A DNA stretch of 16,132 nucleotides. Source: Aquifex aeolicus (lineage in GTDB: Bacteria > Aquificota > Aquificia > Aquificales > Aquificaceae). Below the pieces are notes generated by a model that made no database searches, had not been told where the DNA came from, and saw nothing but the letters and a program-made list of their open reading frames with translations. The stretch spans positions 1-16,132 of the forward strand of contig DQVZ01000042.1 of assembly GCA_015661465.1 (NCBI GenBank), in the 5' to 3' direction. Position numbers and translations under genes: made by a program. Position 1 is the first letter of the stretch. Every line of letters begins with the position of its first letter. Below, in pieces: positions 12,070 through 16,132 of this stretch.

Positions 12070-12811
12070 AAAACAGTAATGCTATAAGACTTAAAGCTGT
12101 TCCCGATATGGAAAGAAAGGATATATGAGAGGGTTTAAAAATCTTTAGTATGTACATATGGGATAGAAAAGCATAGTAAGTCCAGAGGAGAAGTGTTGTC
12201 AGCAGCTTAGTGTCGTCAATCCAGTGAGTTCCCAAAAAGTATTTAGCCCATAAACTTCCGAATATTAAGGTCAATGTCAAGCCTACAAATCCTGCGATTA
12301 TAAAGAACTTTTCAAGACCCTTAAGAATTCTCAGAGGTGCAAAGGGAATTTTCAAACTCTTTTCCTTTAATTTTTTCTCTACGAGAAGTTTGGCAAAAGA
12401 GGTTAAACCGGCAAATATAAGGAAGGTGTAAGACAAGCCTGCACTAAATATGTGAAGTATGTATAGGGGATTTGAAAACCCGAGTTTTTTCGAAGGAATT
12501 AAAAGAACTGTAGTCAGAAAAGCCATAAAAGAAACTATTGTCCCGAATATGGAGAAGTTGTACTTCCTTGAAAAAATTACAAATATTAGAACAGATAAGT
12601 TTCCTATAAATGAAAGCATCCCGTAAATATCTCCCACTGGAAAGGTTTTCACCTGAACAAAGCTTTCGATGAGGGAAAAAACGTAAAAGATAAATCCAGT
12701 TATAAGAAGGGTGTATGGAATGGTCTTTGTTTGCTTTGTTGTAAAGTTATTAAACAAAAATAGAATGAAAGCTAAAAGGTAAGCAATAAGTGTTATAAAT
12801 AGGGATACCAT
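12053..12811 (-). CDS. CcsA/HemX-like cytochrome c assembly membrane protein
   Basis: A 252-residue protein with about eight membrane helices. The C-terminal half, from [19 protein letters not shown] (118-136) through [17 protein letters not shown] (164-180) to [20 protein letters not shown] (185-204) and [14 protein letters not shown] (207-220), follows the CcsA/CcmC/HemX pattern of heme-handling proteins. His120 and His218 are candidate external heme ligands. The tryptophan-rich WWD motif is degenerate here: only HWIDD at 196-200. It could be the CcsA part of system II cytochrome c maturation or a HemX/YpjD-type protein; no ResB partner is in the window. The ATG at 12811 has no Shine-Dalgarno, and TAAAAT lies 7 bases upstream. 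Its 3' end overlaps fabZ by 17 bases. Confidence 0.75.
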   Translation of the reverse strand: MVSLFITLIAYLLAFILFLFNNFTTKQTKTIPYTLLITGFIFYVFSLIESFVQVKTFPVGDIYGMLSFIGNLSVLIFVIFSRKYNFSIFGTIVSFMAFLTTVLLIPSKKLGFSNPLYILHIFSAGLSYTFLIFAGLTSFAKLLVEKKLKEKSLKIPFAPLRILKGLEKFFIIAGFVGLTLTLIFGSLWAKYFLGTHWIDDTKLLTTLLLWTYYAFLSHMYILKIFKPSHISFLSISGTALSLIALLFFRHSF

Positions 12812-12818
12812 AGTTTTA

Positions 12819-12844
12819 ATTTTAAGAGGATAAGCGTTTATAAT
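12819..12844. promoter_or_regulatory. Divergent -10 boxes between the CcsA-like and SPOUT methyltransferase genes
   Basis: In the 42-bp gap, TATAAT (12839-12844, plus, exact consensus) lies 9 bases before the methyltransferase ATG at 12854. TAAAAT (12824 to 12819, minus) lies 7 bases before the CcsA-like ATG at 12811. Neither gene has a Shine-Dalgarno; the AGAGGA at 12825-12830 is 23 bases from the plus-strand start, too far to serve. No good -35 is seen for either direction. Confidence 0.4.
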
Positions 12845-12853
12845 TCCTTATCT

Positions 12854-13429
12854 ATGATAAATGAAAATGTATTTATTGCCCTTCTTCACTATCCCGCAAT
12901 GGATAAAGATGGAAGAATAATAGTTACCTCTTTCACCACTATGGATTTGCACGATATAGCGAGGCCGGCAAGGGCCTATGAAATAAATAGGTTTTACATA
13001 GTCCAACCCATTGATGCTCAAAGGATAGTAATCAAAAGGCAGATAAATTACTGGTTATCCGAAGAGGGAAGAAAGTCAAATCCCACCAGATACGAAATCG
13101 TAAAATTAGTTAGGCTGGCTTACACTCTTGACGAGGTAATCGAGGATATAGAAAAGGAAAGAGGGAGAAGGCCAGTAATAGTCGGGACAGATGCGAGAAC
13201 TTATCCGAATACGGTCAATTATTCCCGATTGAGTCACGAAATAGAAAAAAGGGATAAAGATTGGCTTATTGTTTTCGGAACCGGGTACGGTATCCCACCG
13301 GATATGATGAATACATTTGATTACATATTAGAACCAATTTACGGTGCGGGAGACTGGAATCATCTTTCCGTGAGAAACGCCGTCGCAATAATTTTGGACA
13401 GACTCTTTAGTAGAAATAGGTGCGACTGA
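12854..13429 (+). CDS. SPOUT-class RNA methyltransferase (PF09936/COG4752-like)
   Basis: A 191-residue protein of the TrmD-related SPOUT family that includes T. maritima TM1570. It begins with [20 protein letters not shown] (7-26) and then has [20 protein letters not shown] (27-46), a near-invariant segment in this family. The trefoil-knot SAM site is built from PVIVGTDAR (107-115), [12 protein letters not shown] (137-148) and [20 protein letters not shown] (156-175). The RNA target has not been established to my knowledge; a tRNA or rRNA guanosine is plausible by relation to TrmD. It leads a plus-strand unit with mraY starting 1 base after its stop. There is no Shine-Dalgarno before the ATG at 12854, and a consensus TATAAT sits 9 bases upstream. 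Confidence 0.88.
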   Translation: MINENVFIALLHYPAMDKDGRIIVTSFTTMDLHDIARPARAYEINRFYIVQPIDAQRIVIKRQINYWLSEEGRKSNPTRYEIVKLVRLAYTLDEVIEDIEKERGRRPVIVGTDARTYPNTVNYSRLSHEIEKRDKDWLIVFGTGYGIPPDMMNTFDYILEPIYGAGDWNHLSVRNAVAIILDRLFSRNRCD

Positions 13430-13430
13430 G

Positions 13431-14510
13431 ATGGTGTATTATATCGCTCTACTTTTGAAGGAATACCTATTTGTTCTAAATGTCTTCAAGTACATAACTT
13501 TTAGGTCTTTTACAGCTACTCTCGTTGCTTTCGCCCTAATGCTTGTACTTTCACCTTCCTTTATAGAGAGGCTTAAAAAGATACAAGGTTTCTTCGGTGG
13601 GTATGTGAGAAAGTACACGCCTGAGTCCCACGAAGTGAAGAAGTACACGCCCACGATGGGAGGGATCGTAATACTGATAGTTCTAATTCTTAGCTCCTTA
13701 CTTTTGATGAGATGGGATATAAAGTACACTTGGATAGTTTTGATTTCTCTGGTTTCCTTCGGCCTTATAGGATTATGGGATGATTACGTTAAACTAAAAA
13801 GCAAAAAGGGTATATCTATAAAAGCTAAATTTTTAGCTCAGGTGATATTTGCTACCCTTATCTCATTTCTGATTTACTACTGGGCCGAAATAGAGACAAA
13901 GCTGTATTTCCCCTTCTTTAAAGAACTTTATTTAGATTTGGGTATTTTATATATTCCCTTTGCCGTTTTCGTAATAGTTGGGAGTGCAAATGCTGTAAAT
14001 CTAACGGATGGGCTTGACGGCCTTGCAATAGGCCCTGCCATGACAACCGCTACAGCTCTGGGAGTGGTTGCGTACGTTGTAGGACATTCAAAAATAGCCC
14101 AGTATTTGGGAGTTCCTTACGTTCCTTACGCCGGAGAGCTAACTATATTTTGCTTTGCCTTAGTCGGTGCTGGATTGGGGTTTTTATGGTTTAACTCTTT
14201 TCCTGCCCAGATGTTTATGGGGGATGTAGGAGCACTGAGTATAGGGGCATCTCTGGGAACGGTAGCTTTACTTATAAAGTCCGAATTTATTTTTGCCGTA
14301 GCTGGTGGAGTTCTTGTTTTCGAAACAATTACCGTAATCCTTCAGGTTATTTACTTTAGATGGACTAAGGGTAAAAGACTCTTCAAAAGGGCACCCTTTC
14401 ACCATCACCTTGAACTAAAAGGACTCCCGGAACCAAAGATAGTGGTTAGAATGTGGATAGTATCAATCCTGCTTGCAATAATTTCCCTTACGATGCTAAA
14501 GTTAAGGTGA
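13431..14510 (+). CDS. mraY: Phospho-N-acetylmuramoyl-pentapeptide-transferase MraY
   Basis: MraY attaches phospho-MurNAc-pentapeptide to undecaprenyl phosphate at the inner membrane, making lipid I. The 359-residue, ten-helix protein has [16 protein letters not shown] (63-78), the aspartates Asp117 and Asp118 in [19 protein letters not shown] (187-197), the Asp265 loop MFMGDVG (261-267) and the HHH motif 324-326 ([10 protein letters not shown]). The length and residue numbering equal those I recall for the crystallised A. aeolicus enzyme, with many conservative differences in the helices. It is not in a dcw/mur cluster here but between an RNA methyltransferase and a prenyltransferase. The start is ATG at 13431 with AGGTG about 9 bases upstream; its stop shares one base with the next start (TGATG). 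Confidence 0.97.
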   Translation: MVYYIALLLKEYLFVLNVFKYITFRSFTATLVAFALMLVLSPSFIERLKKIQGFFGGYVRKYTPESHEVKKYTPTMGGIVILIVLILSSLLLMRWDIKYTWIVLISLVSFGLIGLWDDYVKLKSKKGISIKAKFLAQVIFATLISFLIYYWAEIETKLYFPFFKELYLDLGILYIPFAVFVIVGSANAVNLTDGLDGLAIGPAMTTATALGVVAYVVGHSKIAQYLGVPYVPYAGELTIFCFALVGAGLGFLWFNSFPAQMFMGDVGALSIGASLGTVALLIKSEFIFAVAGGVLVFETITVILQVIYFRWTKGKRLFKRAPFHHHLELKGLPEPKIVVRMWIVSILLAIISLTMLKLR

Positions 14511-15361
14511 TGAGAAAAATAAAGTCCTATGCCGAGCTGGTTAAGTTTGAGCATACAATTTTTGCCCTTCCCTTTGCCCTCGCCAGTGTAATTCTCCTTG
14601 TGGATAAGATTCCTTCGCTTTGGAAAATAATCTGGATAGTAATTGCTTTGGTAAGTGCAAGAACTGTTGGAATGGCCTTTAATCGCCTTATAGATGAGCC
14701 TTACGACAGGCTAAATCCGAGAACAAAAGAATGGCCACTTGTGAAAGGTGAAGTAAGTAGAGAAGAAGTAAAAAAACTAATACTTATAAGCAGTGCCTTT
14801 TTCATATTTGCCTCCTTTATGTTGAATTTCTTAGCATTTTTATTATCACCGATGGTTCTATTTTTACTTTGGTTTTACCCTCAAGCTAAAAGATTGACAT
14901 ACTATCCCCATTTAGTTCTGGGAGCAGTTTATTTCTTAATACCCGTAGCTGTAGATATAGCTTTAAACGAAAGGGTTTCGTTTACAGCTTTGCTTCTCGG
15001 AATAGCAATGGGATTTTGGGTTGCAGGGTTTGACGTTCTTTACGCACTACAAGATTACGAGTTTGATAAAGAAGTAGGTTTAAAGTCCATTCCAGTAAAA
15101 TACGGCATAGAAGGTGCTTTGAAAATCGCAAAACTATTTCATCTTTTAACCTTTTTCACCTTACTTATTCTAGGAACTATTCACCCAAAACTTGAAGCGT
15201 TATACTTCTTGGGACTTCTTTTGATAGCCTCTTTCCTGATTTACGAACATAGACTTATAAAACCTCAGGATTTGTCCAAAATAAATAAGGCGTTCTTTAC
15301 GGTAAACGGATGGGTAAGTGTTATATTCTTCCTTATAGTTCTCCTAGACTTTTACATTTAG
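14510..15361 (+). CDS. ubiA: UbiA-family prenyltransferase (probably menaquinone pathway, MqnP-like)
   Basis: A 283-residue intramembrane aromatic prenyltransferase with eight or nine helices. The N-terminal KFEHTIFALPFA (12-23) is typical of the UbiA subgroup used in the futalosine route. The first Mg-diphosphate motif is NRLIDEPYD (58-66: Asn58, Asp62, Asp66) and the second DVLYALQDYEFD (175-186: Asp175, Asp182, Asp186), followed by GLKSIPVKYG (190-199). Aquificales use menaquinone-type quinones, so MqnP is more likely than a true ubiquinone enzyme, but no other mqn gene is here. The ATG at 14510 overlaps the mraY stop by one base, with AAGGTG directly before it; the frame is open further upstream inside mraY, but the alignment starts here. 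The 3' end overlaps the Omp85 gene by 4 bases. Confidence 0.88.
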   Translation: MRKIKSYAELVKFEHTIFALPFALASVILLVDKIPSLWKIIWIVIALVSARTVGMAFNRLIDEPYDRLNPRTKEWPLVKGEVSREEVKKLILISSAFFIFASFMLNFLAFLLSPMVLFLLWFYPQAKRLTYYPHLVLGAVYFLIPVAVDIALNERVSFTALLLGIAMGFWVAGFDVLYALQDYEFDKEVGLKSIPVKYGIEGALKIAKLFHLLTFFTLLILGTIHPKLEALYFLGLLLIASFLIYEHRLIKPQDLSKINKAFFTVNGWVSVIFFLIVLLDFYI

Positions 15362-16132
15362 AAGTACAAGTCTACGGTTATGTAAAACTTCAGCCTGCTG
15401 GGCTTTATCTTGGTATCGTCCAGCGGGTAAGCAACGTCTCCCCTTATTAATCCTACCGGTGTTCTAAAACCCAATGAAAATCCTATATCTTTTTTCATGT
15501 TTTTATAAACCTCACTAAGCCTGTTACCTGTTTTTCCAAACTCGAGAAAGGAAATAAGCTCTATATTCTTTCTATAAATTAGAAAAATCTCAGGACTTAT
15601 ATAGAGGAACTGTCTTCCCCCGTAAGGTCCACCTATACTTTCATACGTATATCCTTTCATGTTAAAGTAACCTCCCAAGAAAAAGCGTTCAAATATGGGA
15701 GCGTCTTTTGAGACATAACCGTAAGAAGTTTTTAACCTTATTCCCCCTGTATCCATAAAAAGGGTTTTTTCCAGCTTAGTTAAAACTTCGAACTTCGAAT
15801 AATTTCTCTTACCGTACGTTTTTGAAAAAGAAAGCTTTATTCTTCTCTTCACAAAGGATGTAAAAGTTAGTTTTCTGAAATCACCTTCTATTTTCTCCTC
15901 TCCTTCGGTTTTTGCCCTAAAGCTTGTAAAGGATAGGCTTACAAAACTTTTGGGATTTAAACGATATCCCAAAGTATAGGAAATTCCTTGGGAGTATAAG
16001 TTGTAGAATTCATGATTTTCATAGCTTTTAAAAAGACTTAATTCGGTAAAGTAGCGGCGGGAAAAAAAGAAATTATCTTTCAAAGAAAAGGAATAGAGTT
16101 CAAATTTTTGGCTTCTTGTATACCTGTTATCG
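15358..16132 (-). CDS. Omp85-family outer-membrane barrel protein, C-terminal part
   Basis: The gene enters from the right edge; 257 residues are visible. An internal TTG at 16083 is not the real start, because the frame is open without a stop to the edge. The sequence is alternating beta strands ending in ITVDLYF with a terminal Phe, the outer-membrane insertion signal. The segment RFFLGGYFNMKGY followed by GGPYGGRQF matches the conserved G-G-x-x-x-R-G-Y region of the bacterial surface antigen (D15) domain, except that the Arg is Lys here. Near the end, FSLGFRTPVGLIRGDVAYPL is also typical of the Omp85 C-terminus. It is BamA, TamA or a related secretion/assembly barrel; without the POTRA domains I cannot choose. 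Its 3' end overlaps the prenyltransferase gene by 4 bases. Confidence 0.75.
   Translation of the reverse strand, partial: DNRYTRSQKFELYSFSLKDNFFFSRRYFTELSLFKSYENHEFYNLYSQGISYTLGYRLNPKSFVSLSFTSFRAKTEGEEKIEGDFRKLTFTSFVKRRIKLSFSKTYGKRNYSKFEVLTKLEKTLFMDTGGIRLKTSYGYVSKDAPIFERFFLGGYFNMKGYTYESIGGPYGGRQFLYISPEIFLIYRKNIELISFLEFGKTGNRLSEVYKNMKKDIGFSLGFRTPVGLIRGDVAYPLDDTKIKPSRLKFYITVDLYF

Noticed and set aside
13611-13651. Direct repeat of AAGTACACGCC in mraY
   Set aside because: It encodes the conserved [14 protein letters not shown] motif of MraY, so protein constraint explains it.
14453-14509. Longer N-terminus for the UbiA-family protein inside mraY
   Set aside because: The added residues are mraY DNA read in another frame, and the family alignment begins at the ATG 14510, which forms the TGATG junction.
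15358-16083. Omp85-like protein taken as a complete 241-residue gene starting at 16083
   Set aside because: The putative start is an internal TTG; the frame is open to the window edge and the visible part is only the C-terminal barrel region.
1-16132. CRISPR arrays, tRNA or rRNA genes, transposases or prophage genes
   Set aside because: No spaced direct repeats, cloverleaf signatures, terminal inverted repeats or mobile-element proteins were seen, and codon use looks uniform across the window.

Overview
The window is a dense, AT-rich bacterial segment with almost no non-coding DNA. It encodes Gram-negative envelope functions (LpxK, KdtA, an Omp85-type barrel), polyamine synthesis, and a UbiA-type prenyltransferase that fits menaquinone synthesis. 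Several proteins (MraY, LpxK, KdtA, S6) closely resemble those I remember from Aquifex aeolicus but are not identical to them. The likely source is therefore an Aquifex-like member of the Aquificaceae, a hyperthermophile distinct from strain VF5. That assignment rests on memory of those proteins, not on a search.

Layout. 1-567 (minus): a small four-helix membrane protein followed by a truncated dienelactone-hydrolase gene. 665-1697 (plus): a class II aldolase-like protein overlapping a GcvH-like lipoyl protein. 1675-4088 (minus): a tandem ferritin-like protein, then a V4R-domain protein overlapping lpxK. 4194-4961 (plus): an alpha/beta hydrolase. 4950-6038 (minus): kdtA. 6055-6954 (plus): trmB. 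6951-9338 (minus): speE, then rpsF-ssb-rpsR, then two tatA paralogues, one of which is only 57 codons long. 9374-9910 (plus): mog. 9914-11594 (minus): sfsA, an unrecognised helical protein and a phosphoribosyltransferase, joined by 4-nt overlaps. 11617-12069 (plus): fabZ. 12053-12811 (minus): a CcsA/HemX-like membrane protein. 12854-15361 (plus): a SPOUT RNA methyltransferase, mraY and a UbiA-family prenyltransferase. 15358 to the right edge (minus): the C-terminal part of an Omp85-family protein.

Logic of the region. Cell-envelope genes (lpxK, kdtA, fabZ, mraY, the Omp85 protein, tatA) are scattered among RNA, translation and cofactor genes rather than grouped by pathway. The three translation/replication genes rpsF-ssb-rpsR are the only classical cluster.

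The most notable signal is in gene starts and ends rather than in any one gene. Genes inside operons carry clear Shine-Dalgarno sequences. Most genes that lead a transcription unit have none. Instead they carry a -10-like hexamer (TAAAAT, TATAGT, TATAAT, TAGAAT) usually 4-9 bases before the ATG, which would make their mRNAs leaderless. Divergent pairs are only 16-42 bp apart at four junctions and seem to share promoter DNA. Five of six convergent pairs overlap at their 3' ends and the sixth is separated by 3 bp. Two candidate RNA elements sit in the rpsF operon: a hairpin-rich rpsF leader that could mask its ribosome-binding site, and a GAAA-loop hairpin at the end of ssb just before rpsR. I saw no rRNA, tRNA, CRISPR array or insertion sequence, and no gap over 300 bases without a gene.
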